A model generated the notes under the pieces. That model saw only the letters and a list, made by a program, of their open reading frames with translations. It did not search any database and was not told the origin of the DNA. Both the position numbers and the translations under genes were made by a program. DNA of 64,000 nt, from positions 2,506,471 to 2,570,470 of the forward strand of contig NZ_AP018222.1 of NCBI RefSeq assembly GCF_002368035.1, in the 5' to 3' direction. The stretch comes from Nostoc linckia NIES-25. GTDB taxonomy: Bacteria > Cyanobacteriota > Cyanobacteriia > Cyanobacteriales > Nostocaceae. This document shows, one piece after another, positions 34,461-43,975 of this stretch (position 1 is its first letter; each line of letters opens with the position of its first letter).

Positions 34461-35795
34461 CTATCCTACGAGTAAGTTTTCTTCAGGATAATGAATTCTA
34501 GTAGGGCGAGGGTCTCCTAGTACAGCAGACATGAGTAGTAAAACACCTACTCGTCCAACGTACATGGTGATAATTAAGACTAGTTTGGCTGCTGTGGAAA
34601 CAGTTGCTGTGATACCTGTGGAAAGTCCGACAGTAGCAAAGGCTGATACTACTTCAAACAAAATTTGAATAAAATCCAATTCCGGATCTGTGAGACTAAT
34701 TAAAATAGTCGCTAAAATCACAGTCGCTACTGAACCCACCAATACACCAACAGCTTTCAAAATTAAAGATATTGCTATTTTACGTTCATATAATAAAACT
34801 TCTTCTTTACCCTGAAGTATTGTTTTGGTGCAACTTGTCAAGACTCTCAGAGTTGTTGTTTTCATGCCCCCTCCCGTACCACCTGGACTTGCACCAATAA
34901 ACATCAGCGCAATTGTAATAAATAAACCAGCTGTAGTCATTTTGCCAATATCAATGGTGTTAAACCCAGCAGTTCTGGGTGTGACTGATTGAAACCAAGC
35001 TACTAAGAATTGGTCAAGGAAACTGAGCGAACCAAATGTTGCAGGATTTCTAATTTCTATACAGAAAAAAGCAATTGTTCCTATAATTAGCAATATAATT
35101 GTTGTGCTGGTGGCAACTTTAAAGTCTAGAGAAAATACTTGTGCGGTAGTTTTTTTGAGAATGCGATCGCGCAACCAAATATACATTTCTAAAATTACCT
35201 GATAGCCAATTCCTCCGAAAATAATCATAAATGTGATGGTGAAAACTACTAACAAAGATGACTGATAGCCAATTAAGTTATCTTTAAATAGACTAAAGCC
35301 AGCATTATTCCAAGCATTGACACTATGAAAAATCGCTAACCACAGTCCTTGATTCCAACCATATTCGGGAACAAAAGCAGGCAAAAGTAAAAATATACCA
35401 GTAATTTCAAAAATCAATGTTGTGGCAATAATTGAGCGGATAACTTGGGCGCTACCACTCATTCCCGGTCGGTCTAAAGCTTGTTGAATAGCTATTTTTT
35501 GCCGCAGGTCAAACTTGCGTCCAATCAGCAGAATCAGAAAGGTAGTGCTTGTCATGTATCCCAAACCACCAATCTGAACCAACAGTGTCATAAACAACTG
35601 ACCCCAAAAAGAAAAATAAGTACCAGGATCGACAACTGATAACCCAGTAACACAAACTGCTGATGTTGAGGTGAACAGTGCCACAATCGGATCGTTCCAA
35701 GTACCATTGCTAGTCGAGAAAGGCATCATCAATAGGATAGTTCCTATAGTTATAACAGCCAAAAATCCCAGGCAAACTGTGCGAGAAACAGTCAT
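34461..35795 (-). CDS. ktrB: K+ transporter membrane subunit KtrB (TrkH family)
   Basis: A 444-residue membrane protein of the Trk/Ktr/HKT superfamily with four M1-P-M2 repeats. Each pore loop keeps its selectivity-filter glycine: SAVCVTGLSVVD, NAWNNAGFSLF, VTPRTAGFNTID and SAFATVGLSTGI. An intramembrane gating loop region between repeats (GASPGGTGGGMKTTTLRV) is present. It works with KtrA to take up K+ coupled to Na+. No third subunit (KtrE) is visible nearby. The start at MTVSRTVCLGF gives an N-terminus directly before the first helix. Confidence 0.94.
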   Translation of the reverse strand: MTVSRTVCLGFLAVITIGTILLMMPFSTSNGTWNDPIVALFTSTSAVCVTGLSVVDPGTYFSFWGQLFMTLLVQIGGLGYMTSTTFLILLIGRKFDLRQKIAIQQALDRPGMSGSAQVIRSIIATTLIFEITGIFLLLPAFVPEYGWNQGLWLAIFHSVNAWNNAGFSLFKDNLIGYQSSLLVVFTITFMIIFGGIGYQVILEMYIWLRDRILKKTTAQVFSLDFKVATSTTIILLIIGTIAFFCIEIRNPATFGSLSFLDQFLVAWFQSVTPRTAGFNTIDIGKMTTAGLFITIALMFIGASPGGTGGGMKTTTLRVLTSCTKTILQGKEEVLLYERKIAISLILKAVGVLVGSVATVILATILISLTDPELDFIQILFEVVSAFATVGLSTGITATVSTAAKLVLIITMYVGRVGVLLLMSAVLGDPRPTRIHYPEENLLVG

Positions 35796-36047
35796 AATCG
35801 ATGCGTAATTTTTAATTTTTGAAAGTTAGATTTAATCTGGTTTTCACATGCTTGAGTTTGCAGCCTGATTTGGTATAAATTGGAGCAAAGAAAGCTTGCC
35901 AAGGTAAAATTGCAATATTTCTCCCAGAGAATACATTATGGTTTGGCTTCTCTGGAAGTAAAAATACCCTTATTTAATTAAAAACATACATGGTAGCCTA
36001 CGAATATGTTTTTTTTAAACTATGCTTTGTCTTGAGATTATTTTTTC

Positions 36048-36890
36048 ATGAGTGCAACACTTTACCAGCAAATTCAGCAATTTTACGATGCTTCCTCTGG
36101 TCTTTGGGAACAGATTTGGGGAGAACATATGCACCACGGCTACTATGGGGCTGATGGTGGCGAGAAAAAAGACCGTCGTCAAGCGCAAATTGACTTAATT
36201 GAAGAATTACTCACTTGGGCGGGGGTAGAGGCGGCTGAAAATATTTTGGATGTAGGTTGTGGAATTGGTGGCAGTTCTTTATACTTGGCTCAAAAGTTTC
36301 ACGCTCAAGCTACAGGGATTACATTGAGTCCCGTGCAAGCCGCCAGAGCAACAGAACGTGCTTTAGAGGCGAATTTGGGTGAAAGAACAAAATTTCAGGT
36401 GGCGAATGCCCAAGCAATGCCTTTTGATGATAATTCTTTTGACTTGGTTTGGTCGTTGGAAAGTGGCGAACATATGCCAGATAAAACCAAATTCATGCAG
36501 GAGTGCTATCGGGTGTTGAAGCCTGGTGGTACGTTTATTATGGTGACTTGGTGTCATCGAGCAACTGATGAGTCACCACTAACGGCTGATGAGGAAAAGC
36601 ACTTGCAGGATATTTATCGGGTATATTGTCTGCCTTATGTAATTTCTTTGCCAGAGTATGAAGCGATCGCCCGTGAATTACGATTAAACAATATCCGCAC
36701 TGCCGACTGGTCGCAGGCTGTTGCCCCATTTTGGAATGTGGTAATTGATTCGGCATTTACTCCCCAAGCCCTTTGGGGTTTACTCAATGCTGGTTGGACT
36801 ACTATCCAAGGGGCGCTGTCACTAGGGTTAATGCGTCGCGGTTATCAGCGCGGGTTAATTCGGTTCGGCTTGCTGTGCGGGCGTAAATAA
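36048..36890 (+). CDS. SAM-dependent methyltransferase, gamma-tocopherol-methyltransferase-like
   Basis: A 280-residue class I methyltransferase. SAM motif I is NILDVGCGIGGSSLYLA and the acidic loop is DDNSFDLVWSLESGEHMPDK. The N-terminal GEHMHHGYYGADG matches the tocopherol/delta-tocopherol methyltransferase family (VTE4-like), which methylates gamma- to alpha-tocopherol in plants and cyanobacteria. There is no clear signal or thylakoid anchor, but a hydrophobic stretch near the end (WGLLNAGWTTIQGALSLGL) may contact membrane substrates. Other prenylquinone or small-molecule methylations are possible. It stands alone. Confidence 0.8.
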   Translation: MSATLYQQIQQFYDASSGLWEQIWGEHMHHGYYGADGGEKKDRRQAQIDLIEELLTWAGVEAAENILDVGCGIGGSSLYLAQKFHAQATGITLSPVQAARATERALEANLGERTKFQVANAQAMPFDDNSFDLVWSLESGEHMPDKTKFMQECYRVLKPGGTFIMVTWCHRATDESPLTADEEKHLQDIYRVYCLPYVISLPEYEAIARELRLNNIRTADWSQAVAPFWNVVIDSAFTPQALWGLLNAGWTTIQGALSLGLMRRGYQRGLIRFGLLCGRK

Positions 36891-36919
36891 TAGGCAATGG
36901 GCAATGGGGGATGGTTATA

Positions 36920-36950
36920 AGAAGACGCGATGAATCGCGTCTCTACAAAT
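36920..36950. repeat. Dispersed palindrome with GAGACGCG core
   Basis: AGACGCGAT and ATCGCGTCT form an inverted repeat followed by CTCTACAAATGG. It resembles the TACGTCTCTACAAAT elements at 18664 and 61856 and may end the methyltransferase transcript. Confidence 0.6.
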
Positions 36951-37159
36951 GGCCTATTTGTCGCATTCTTTTTTGAGATTGATGTTATTTAAACATCACA
37001 TTAATATAGGAATTCTATTTGATTTATGAATCAAATTCTGTAGACTTTTATTTTCTTTAACCCTATTGCCTATTGCCTATTGTTCTTGCCTACCTAGTTA
37101 TTTAGATAGATTACACTAGACCAAAAATTAGTTATTGATTATTTAACAGATTTTCTCTA

Positions 37160-37576
37160 TTAAAACTGAGTAACTGTTAGTTTAATGCCAGAATCGAGTT
37201 TAGGAACCTTGAAATACTCAACTGGCTCATAATTTTGATTTCTTCGGGCGTTTGTTAGCTGCGGACATTCCTTGAAGAATGACTCTGGGTTATTGAGGAT
37301 TTCCAGCGGGTTTATTTTTGCACATTCTTGGTCTTGGACTCCTGAAATAGATTGGGAAGTTGGTCTGAGATTAAGAGTCTGTCCGCTAAAATTTCTCCAT
37401 TTAGTATTAATGGTGGCGGGTTGAGTCAATAAAGCTTGAGCCTCATTGCGTTGGCGCAGCCCGCCGTAGGCATCGCCTGTTGCATTTGGGAAGTTTTCTT
37501 CGTTACCATAGGCACTCTGGGGGATAGCAAGTGCGCTCAACACAAGGATTAAGGGAATAGAAAAGGATTTCATCAT
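37160..37576 (-). CDS. Secreted hypothetical protein with a repeat-derived segment
   Basis: About 138 residues from ATG 37576 (a second ATG follows at once). A signal peptide (FSIPLILVLSALAIPQSAYG) ends near GNEEN. Part of the mature sequence (NATGDAYGGLRQRNEAQ) is encoded by GGCGATGCCTACGGCGGGCT/GCGCCAACGC, a dispersed repeat seen in many Nostocales genomes. The rest (ECAKINPLEILNNPESFFKE) has two Cys. The family is not recognised. It is probably periplasmic. Confidence 0.7.
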   Translation of the reverse strand: MMKSFSIPLILVLSALAIPQSAYGNEENFPNATGDAYGGLRQRNEAQALLTQPATINTKWRNFSGQTLNLRPTSQSISGVQDQECAKINPLEILNNPESFFKECPQLTNARRNQNYEPVEYFKVPKLDSGIKLTVTQF

Positions 37577-37588
37577 TAAATTTGTCAA

Positions 37589-37853
37589 GGTTGTCAGTTT
37601 AATAATTACAATTGCTTAGATACGATTACCGAAAAATAGGAGCCTAGTTTTAATACCTCTTAAAGCATATCCAAAGAGGAAAGCGATCGCCATACACTGA
37701 ATGGATGAAAATGGGCGTGGGGACATGGGAGAAGTCTGTAACAAGCTCCGGATGGTACTACATCTTAGGGCAGTAGCGCAAAAATGCCATAAAATGCCAG
37801 CGTATCGGCACAATCGTAATTGCAACAGCTAACCCTGTAGTTTTGCCTACAAT
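37589..37853. other. Gap between the secreted-protein gene and the CRISPR array
   Basis: About 265 bp with no convincing gene and no cas-like sequence. The strand and leader argument below places this at the trailer end of the array. Confidence 0.4.
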
Positions 37854-39589
37854 ATTTCAATCCCTAGTGGGGAGTTTAGTTAATTGCAATGTAATACGGG
37901 TCAAACCCAATAGCGTTGTAATGTCCTGGCAGTTTCAATCCCTAATAGGGAGTTTAGTTAATTGCAATACTTGTTGTCCCGGAGAAGTAAAATTTACGCT
38001 GTTGTTTCAATCCCTAATAGGGAGTTTAGTTAATTGCAATAATGCGAATACTACCAGATGACATCAAAGAGATGCTAGTTTCAATCCCTAATAGGGAGTT
38101 TAGTTAATTGCAATCCAGAAGAATAAATCAGTTACCCTGAATCCCCAGTCAGTTGTTTCAATCCCTAATAGGGAGTTTAGTTAATTGCAATTATTTGAGT
38201 TGTCTGTACAAGGTCAAATATTTGTTTCAATCCCTAATAGGGAGTTTAGTTAATTGCAATGTTCTTCCAAATCAATATCACAAAGCCAATCAGGTTTCAA
38301 TCCCTAATAGGGAGTTTAGTTAATTGCAATTTCCAAAAATTTGGGCGATACTCGGTTCCATAAAAGTTTCAATCCCTAATAGGGAGTTTAGTTAATTGCA
38401 ATTTTCTCAGTGGGCTACTCGTACCGTAAACACTATTGTTTCAATCCCTAATAGGGAGTTTAGTTAATTGCAATCTATCTGATTGCGATATTCATCGATC
38501 AGGTTGTCAATGTTTCAATCCCTAATAGGGAGTTTAGTTAATTGCAATGAAAAGCCAATAGTCAGCACGCCCTACCTAGATGTTTCAATCCCTAATAGGG
38601 AGTTTAGTTAATTGCAATGCCTGCGGAAATCTCAGCCGGGGGTGATGATGCTCGTTTCAATCCCTAATAGGGAGTTTAGTTAATTGCAATTTGCAATCGC
38701 GTAACTGACGGTGATATCGTCAATCTCCAAGTTTCAATCCCTAATAGGGAGTTTAGTTAATTGCAATAGTTTTGCTAAGATATCACCAGACAGGAATTTA
38801 TGAGCGTCAATCTCCAAGTTTCAATCCCTAATAGGGAGTTTAGTTAATTGCAATTAGATTGCAGGGGTGATCCGAGGGGTGATCCTGGGGTGGTTTCAAT
38901 CCCTAATAGGGAGTTTAGTTAATTGCAATTTAGCGTACAATCCGGCTGGAGCGCGAAAAGCATATTTGTTTCAATCCCTAATAGGGAGTTTAGTTAATTG
39001 CAATACAAAATTCGTCTACAAATCGCCATTGCCATTTTCTGTTTCAATCCCTAATAGGGAGTTTAGTTAATTGCAATTAAGGGACTCAACGCCGCGCTAA
39101 TGTATCGACCAATCGGTTTCAATCCCTAATAGGGAGTTTAGTTAATTGCAATTCTTAGGTTATTGGGTGTTAAGTATTGGTTATGGGTTTCAATCCCTAA
39201 TAGGGAGTTTAGTTAATTGCAATATTGAAAAAGCTTTAGAAAAGGAGCAACAACAAGTTTCAATCCCTAATAGGGAGTTTAGTTAATTGCAATTTTGGTC
39301 GCCCGTGGGAGATGCGGTCACAATTTCAATGTTTCAATCCCTAATAGGGAGTTTAGTTAATTGCAATTTGACGCTACCCTGTCTTTGATTGAAAAACTAG
39401 AGTTTCAATCCCTAATAGGGAGTTTAGTTAATTGCAATTTGGGATTTTAAGGTTATTGGTAATTTTCTAGAATGCACGTTTCAATCCCTAATAGGGAGTT
39501 TAGTTAATTGCAATAGGAGAATGTCATGGGTGGTAATCCCTTCCTTATTTTTGTTTCAATCCCTAATAGGGAGTTTAGTTAATTGCAAT
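37854..39589 (-). CRISPR. CRISPR array, 24 repeats of 37 bp and 23 spacers
   Basis: The repeat reads GTTTCAATCCCTAATAGGG then AGTTTAGTTAATTGCAAT on the plus strand. I count 24 copies from 37854-37890 to 39553-39589. Spacers are 32-41 nt except one of 50 nt (38768-38817). The first copy is degenerate (starts ATTTC, has TAGTGGGG), which marks the trailer end. The minus-strand repeat ends in GGGATTGAAAC, the 5' crRNA handle of many cyanobacterial type III and I-D systems, so transcription is on the minus strand with the leader on the right. TCCCT-AAT-AGGGA can form a small hairpin. No cas gene is in the window, so effectors must be encoded elsewhere or are missing. One spacer (38855-38892) has an internal GGGGTGATCC repeat. 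Confidence 0.97.
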
Positions 39590-39830
39590 AGCCGAGACTT
39601 GAAAGGCTTGCTGTATTTGGTTTTCAAGGTGCAGTTGCGCGGATGAGTGAATCATAACATAGGAGATGGTAGTAACACCAGATGCAAATCGCTGAAACTC
39701 AGTCTGTGTAAGGTGCGCGGATGGTTTACCAGTCCTATAGTCCTCAAAAGCTTGTACGCATTAAGATGCAGCCATTTTTTGCTTCGTTTGATTTTCTACA
39801 GCTGCCCATCCGCGCATTTGACAACGAAAT
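39590..39830 (-). promoter_or_regulatory. CRISPR leader with TGCGCGGATGG inverted repeats
   Basis: This AT-rich region abuts the last repeat and carries three GCGCGGATG motifs. Two face each other: TGCGCGGATGG at 39714-39724 and CCATCCGCGCA at 39806-39816, an exact 11-bp inverted repeat; the third is at 39636-39645. On the minus strand TATGAT at 39651-39656 is a candidate -10 box. I recall similar CGCGGATGG elements in leaders of Nostocales arrays. A 63-codon frame here has no protein-like character. Confidence 0.7.
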
Positions 39831-39914
39831 TAGTCTAATTGATGAAGATTACCACCATTAAGATAGGCGATCGCCTAACACTTGCACAGCTTCTAACCCT
39901 GGCCCGTGCAAGGT

Positions 39915-41006
39915 CTAACTTACCAAATCAGGAAAAACCTCTTGCACAGCGGGATGCACTAGTTTATGATTCTGCACATTTAGACCTTTAGCTAAGGCTG
40001 GGTTAACTTCCAATGCCTTAATTCCCAAATTCGCTAACTGCACAACATAAGGTAATGTACTGTTATTGAGTGCCTGAGTAGCTGTCCAAGGTACGGCTCC
40101 TGGCATATTGGGAACGCCATAATGCACGACACCTTCTTCGACGTACACAGGATTTGTGTGAGATGTCGCATGTAAGGTTTCCACGCAACCGCCTTGGTCA
40201 ACAGCAACATCAACTATTACCGAACCGGGATGCATTTGTTTGACTAATTCGCGGGATACTAAGGTTGGCGCCCTACGTCCCAGGACTAAAACTGCACCGA
40301 TGAGTAAATCGGCTTCTTTAACTGCGGCTTCAATATGAGCCGAGTTGCTGTAAAGGTATTCGACTCTAGAGCCAAATAAAGTTTCTAGGTAAGATAAACG
40401 CTCGACGCTTACATCTAAAATCTGGACGCTAGCACCCATCCCCACGGCAATTTTAGCTGCTTCTGTGCCGACGACACCGCCACCGAGAATTACTACTTTA
40501 CCTGGTTTGACTCCAGGTACGCCACCCAAAAGCACACCTCTACCGCCTTGCTGACGTTCTAGAAATCTTGCCCCAAATTGTACAGCAAGCCGACCAGCAA
40601 TCACGCTCATGGGGGTCAGCAGAGGTAGCCTGTTAGCACCTGGTTGTTCTACAGTTTCGTAGGCGATCGCACAAGTGCCACAATCAATTAAATGCTCTGT
40701 TAATTGGCGATCGGCTGCTAAGTGTAAATAAGTAAATAATATTTGCCCTTTCTGCAAAAAGTTATACTCTGTTTTTAATGGCTCTTTGACTTTTACAACC
40801 AATTCCCGATTCCAAGCCGCTTCTGCTGTAGGCACAATCTCTGCTCCAGCACTTATGTAGTCGTCATCTGTAAATCCAGCACCATCACCTGCTTGTGTCT
40901 GAACGAAGATGTTATGACCATTTTCTCGCAGCACCCGCACACTCGAAGGACTCAAACCTACCCGAAATTCTCGATCTTTAGTTTCCTTCGGAACGCCGAT
41001 TTCCAT
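39915..41006 (-). CDS. ald: Alanine dehydrogenase
   Basis: A 363-residue NAD-dependent L-alanine dehydrogenase that interconverts alanine with pyruvate and ammonium. The N-terminus MEIGVPKETKDREFRVGLSP carries the substrate Arg. VVKVKEPL supplies the catalytic Lys region and LHLAADRQ a key His. The Rossmann motif is VILGGGVVGTEAAK. DVAVDQGGCVETLHATSH and YGVPNMPGAVPWTATQAL complete the family pattern. The length is typical. The reaction links nitrogen and carbon metabolism, relevant in heterocysts. The gene is monocistronic and its 3' end lies near the CRISPR leader. Confidence 0.95.
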   Translation of the reverse strand: MEIGVPKETKDREFRVGLSPSSVRVLRENGHNIFVQTQAGDGAGFTDDDYISAGAEIVPTAEAAWNRELVVKVKEPLKTEYNFLQKGQILFTYLHLAADRQLTEHLIDCGTCAIAYETVEQPGANRLPLLTPMSVIAGRLAVQFGARFLERQQGGRGVLLGGVPGVKPGKVVILGGGVVGTEAAKIAVGMGASVQILDVSVERLSYLETLFGSRVEYLYSNSAHIEAAVKEADLLIGAVLVLGRRAPTLVSRELVKQMHPGSVIVDVAVDQGGCVETLHATSHTNPVYVEEGVVHYGVPNMPGAVPWTATQALNNSTLPYVVQLANLGIKALEVNPALAKGLNVQNHKLVHPAVQEVFPDLVS

Positions 41007-41496
41007 ATATCGCCTCTGATAATTTTTTTTGTTTAACTGTAGCCTGCCAATCTCAAGCTTGCTACCGATCTATTAGGGATAGCTGTATTAGAAATAGCTT
41101 TTCTCTATCTTGAGCCTGTAAATTTAATCCAAATGGCTGCAAACTCTTACTCTTGACTATTGCCTCAGTATTTATACAATATATAAAGAATAGTAACAAT
41201 TTATTAAAGAAGCGGTTGCAAGCTGCCTTATAGGAAGCTTTAGTTGAATTTATCGAGTCTTCTTGGCATTCAAGCATTGCGATCGCTCATCAGCTGCCAA
41301 AATAAGCTAAGGCTAAGGAAAAAGTTAATTACTTTACCTTTGATGCCAAGTCCGGTGAAGTAGCGATCGTTAAAATCTCTGTACATCCCCGTGTCTCCGT
41401 GTCGAATCTTCAACTGGGCATGGCATTACTCCTTACCCAACCGATACCACAAAATCTGATATTAAGTCCCGTTTGCCAAAAAGAGGTTTACAAAAA
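41007..41496. other. Intergenic stretch between ald and the HLIP gene
   Basis: I see nothing gene-like. A 71-codon minus-strand frame (41062-41277) has no recognisable motif or ribosome binding site. AAGAGG at 41481-41486 is the likely ribosome binding site of the following gene. Confidence 0.4.
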
Positions 41497-41667
41497 ATGA
41501 CACAACCACAACCGACAATTACACCTAAACTAGAGGAGCCGAAGTTTGGCTTTAACGAATATGCTGAGCGGTTGAATGGTCGAGCTGCAATGATTGGCTT
41601 TGCCTTGATGTTGGCGATCGAATACGTCACCAATCAAGGGGTGCTATCATGGCTAGGTTTGAAGTAG
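41497..41667 (+). CDS. High-light-inducible / one-helix chlorophyll-binding protein (HLIP)
   Basis: I choose ATG 41497, preceded by AAGAGG, which gives 56 residues (MTQPQPTITPKLEEPKFGF). The chlorophyll-binding helix ERLNGRAAMIGFALMLAIEY carries the ExxNGRxAMxGF motif of Lhc-type proteins, and a short lumenal tail GVLSWLGLK follows. HLIPs (Scp/Hli) sit in the thylakoid, pair through this helix, and protect photosystem II assembly and chlorophyll synthesis under high light. Confidence 0.95.
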   Translation: MTQPQPTITPKLEEPKFGFNEYAERLNGRAAMIGFALMLAIEYVTNQGVLSWLGLK

Positions 41668-42035
41668 TGCCACCAACAAGCACACAAATTGTAAGCTAGT
41701 ATTTAGAGGAGTTTCAACCAGCTGGTATAACCAGTTGGTTTTGACTTTAAAGACTGATAGCGAAGTCCTTCGCTCTCAACACTTTAATTAGATTTATTTC
41801 TAAATTGTTGCCGTAGAATGTAACCAAGAGAGGAATCTAAATATCTATTACTGACTGAAATATGTGAAAAGTTGCAATTAGCACATGTAAGAACGTTAAT
41901 GAGTAGACTTCCTCCCCTACTCCAGAAAATCGTAATTAAATTAATTTATGCCTTCGACGAACAAGGCAAAATATGGGTGAGGTATTCTCGGTCAATAATA
42001 TACACAAAAGGTGAACTGGAACCAATCAACCTGTG
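41668..42035. other. Intergenic stretch after the HLIP gene
   Basis: An inverted repeat, AACCAGCTGGT/ACCAGTTGGTT near 41718-41740, follows 50 nt after the HLIP stop and could be its terminator. Nothing else is clear. Confidence 0.45.
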
Positions 42036-42329
42036 ATGAATGCTGTATTACCTCGTTTTTTGAAGTCAACCTACCGCAAAGAACCACTGATCGCTATATT
42101 GATTACGATGGGACTGGTAGATGCCCTGATTGGCGGATTGGATGATAGCTGGTCGTTGTTTGCTTTTGGTTTGGGAATGGCAGGGATAGCGCTAGGCTTA
42201 AAGTTGTGGCGTATCCAGCAGCGTCGTCCTCTACCAGAGGAGCCTATAGTACAACATTACCTGCCTTCTCGTTCCTCTAGTCCATCTTTACCAATGCTAA
42301 GTGTTTCTAAGAAAAAACCACCTCTTTAG
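42036..42329 (+). CDS. Small membrane protein, unknown
   Basis: About 97 residues from ATG 42036 (GTG one codon earlier). Two hydrophobic stretches (IAILITMGLVDALIGGL and FAFGLGMAGIALGLKLW) suggest two membrane helices, followed by a basic, Pro/Ser-rich cytoplasmic tail (LPSRSSSPSLPMLSVSKKK). The family is not recognised; similar small proteins accompany cyanobacterial membranes. A GAGTTAG repeat starts soon after the stop. Confidence 0.65.
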   Translation: MNAVLPRFLKSTYRKEPLIAILITMGLVDALIGGLDDSWSLFAFGLGMAGIALGLKLWRIQQRRPLPEEPIVQHYLPSRSSSPSLPMLSVSKKKPPL

Positions 42330-42433
42330 GGAGTGTTGAGTTAGGAGTTAGGAGTTATGAGTGATAATTCATAACTCTCGAAGATTTGTTTGTATATGTT
42401 TTTTTATACCTACTCGAAAAGTGAGGAAAAGTA

Positions 42434-43507
42434 GTGAGGAGTGAGGGAAGAGGTGGGGGGATTTTCCGGCGTCGGTATATTATCCTGGCATTGATGGTAG
42501 CTGTTGCCCTTCCAGTAATGACCTGGGAAGGGTTTTATAATCATCAGGCTGATGCTGCCATTGAATTTGCACCAAATCCCGAAACTACAAATAACTTTGC
42601 GAATTTTCAGTTACTTTATACCCTCAAAGGACATACCGGAACTGTTAAATCTCTAGCTTTCACTCCAGATAGCAGAATTCTGATCAGTGGAGGTGCGGAA
42701 AATGAAGGCATAATTCGCCTTTGGAATCCAGCAAACGGCAAAAAATTCGGGAATGTTAGCAAAGCACACAAAACTGCCGTAGAATCTTTAGTAATTTCGC
42801 CAGATGGTCGAACCCTCGTGAGTTGTAGTACTGACAACACGATTAACCTCTGGAACGTGAAAAATTTTAAATTTAGCTTTAGCCGCTCTTTTGTAGGACA
42901 TACCAGTAACGTATTATCTTTAGCCGTATCTCCTGATAGTAAAGTTTTGATTAGTGGGGCTTTAGATGGGATTCGCTTATGGGATTTGCTACAGCAGCGG
43001 CCGCTTGGTAGTTTAGCACGCTTTAACAATTTGATTTATACGGTGGCTATTAGTCCCGATGGGCAAACGTTGGCTAGTGGCGACAATAAAGGTGCGATCA
43101 AGCTGTGGAGTCTGAGTAGTGGTAAATTAATTAGTGAATCAGCAGCTCATACTAATTCTGTGACTGCCGTCGCCTTTACACCAGACGGACAAACATTAAT
43201 TAGTGCTAGCCGCGATCGCACTGTTAAAGTGTGGAATGTCAATAGTGGAGAATTATTCCGCACCCTTACAGGACATAATAACTGGGTAAATGCGATCGCC
43301 ATTAACCCAGATGGACAAACCGTTGCTAGTGCTGGCAGAGATGGCATTAGATTGTGGAATATCAGCTCAGGTGAGTTAATAAATACATTAAGCGGACATA
43401 CAGACTGGGTAAGTGCGATCGCTTTTAGTCCAAATGGGCGAATATTAGCCAGTGGTGGATTCGATCAAAAAATCAAGATTTGGGGAATTCCAGTAAAACG
43501 TAAGTAA
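42434..43507 (+). CDS. WD40-repeat protein with signal/anchor sequence
   Basis: A 357-residue protein starting at GTG 42434 in a GTGAGG-rich repeat. A basic leader and hydrophobic helix (RRYIILALMVAVALPVMTW) with possible cleavage at ADA/AIEF is followed by seven WD40 blades, each with GH...V..L..SPDG....S.S.D..I.LW (for example HNNWVNAIAINPDGQTVASA). Seven blades close one beta-propeller, a platform for protein contacts. The export signal suggests a periplasmic or membrane-attached role. The start codon lies in repeat DNA, so the exact N-terminus is uncertain. Confidence 0.88.
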   Translation: MRSEGRGGGIFRRRYIILALMVAVALPVMTWEGFYNHQADAAIEFAPNPETTNNFANFQLLYTLKGHTGTVKSLAFTPDSRILISGGAENEGIIRLWNPANGKKFGNVSKAHKTAVESLVISPDGRTLVSCSTDNTINLWNVKNFKFSFSRSFVGHTSNVLSLAVSPDSKVLISGALDGIRLWDLLQQRPLGSLARFNNLIYTVAISPDGQTLASGDNKGAIKLWSLSSGKLISESAAHTNSVTAVAFTPDGQTLISASRDRTVKVWNVNSGELFRTLTGHNNWVNAIAINPDGQTVASAGRDGIRLWNISSGELINTLSGHTDWVSAIAFSPNGRILASGGFDQKIKIWGIPVKRK

Positions 43508-43975
43508 CGCTTCATTAACACCAGAATATCCTCAAATAAGTAGCTCAACCTAAAAAAAGTAAGACGTAAATGTAAATAAATGTAGGGTGTGTTATGCCGT
43601 AGGCTAACGCACCTCAGTCTATCGAGGTGCGTTGTCGCAAAGCGCAACGCACTATTGTTTTATATCATGTTCGGGTAATTAGTTATGATTTCGGTAATCA
43701 TTAAACCCCACCCCGCCAAAGCGGTGCTTTGTCTCCCCTAAGAGCAAGTGGGGAGGGGATTAAGGGGTGGGGTTCTTCGGGTTTAGTAAGTAATTAACCG
43801 CACATCATATTATGTTTAATTAAGTTGACCTACTTAGATTTATAAAAATAATAATAGCGCTTACCTATAGTTAAGTAAGCGCTACTCTTTTAATTAAATT
43901 CAGGGAGAATATATAATTGAATCGATTCCCTGAGTTTTACTATTAATTAGTTACAATTAAATCCGGTTTAATTTG
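43508..43975. other. Repeat-bearing gap after the WD40 gene
   Basis: It contains GGGTGTGTTA (43585-43594) facing TAACGCACC (43605-43613), then GAGGTGCGTTG/CAACGCAC. A second hairpin at 43703-43773 pairs ACCCCACCCC with GGGGTGGGG and resembles 31563-31632. A related GGGTGCGTTA/TAACGCACC pair is at 47607-47638. No gene is seen. Confidence 0.65.

Noticed and set aside
37843..39070. Plus-strand frames made of CRISPR repeats
   Set aside because: They only translate the array (FQSLIGSLVNCN repeated) and are not genes.
39647..39838. 63-codon plus-strand frame beside the CRISPR array
   Set aside because: It lies in the leader, has no protein-like composition or ribosome binding site, and overlaps the conserved GCGCGGATG motifs.
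37589..39914. cas genes beside the CRISPR array
   Set aside because: Both flanks were read on both strands; the neighbours are a secreted hypothetical protein and alanine dehydrogenase. No Cas1, Cas2, Cas6 or effector motif was found.
41062..41277. 71-codon minus-strand frame upstream of ald
   Set aside because: No ribosome binding site, motif or balanced composition; treated as noise.
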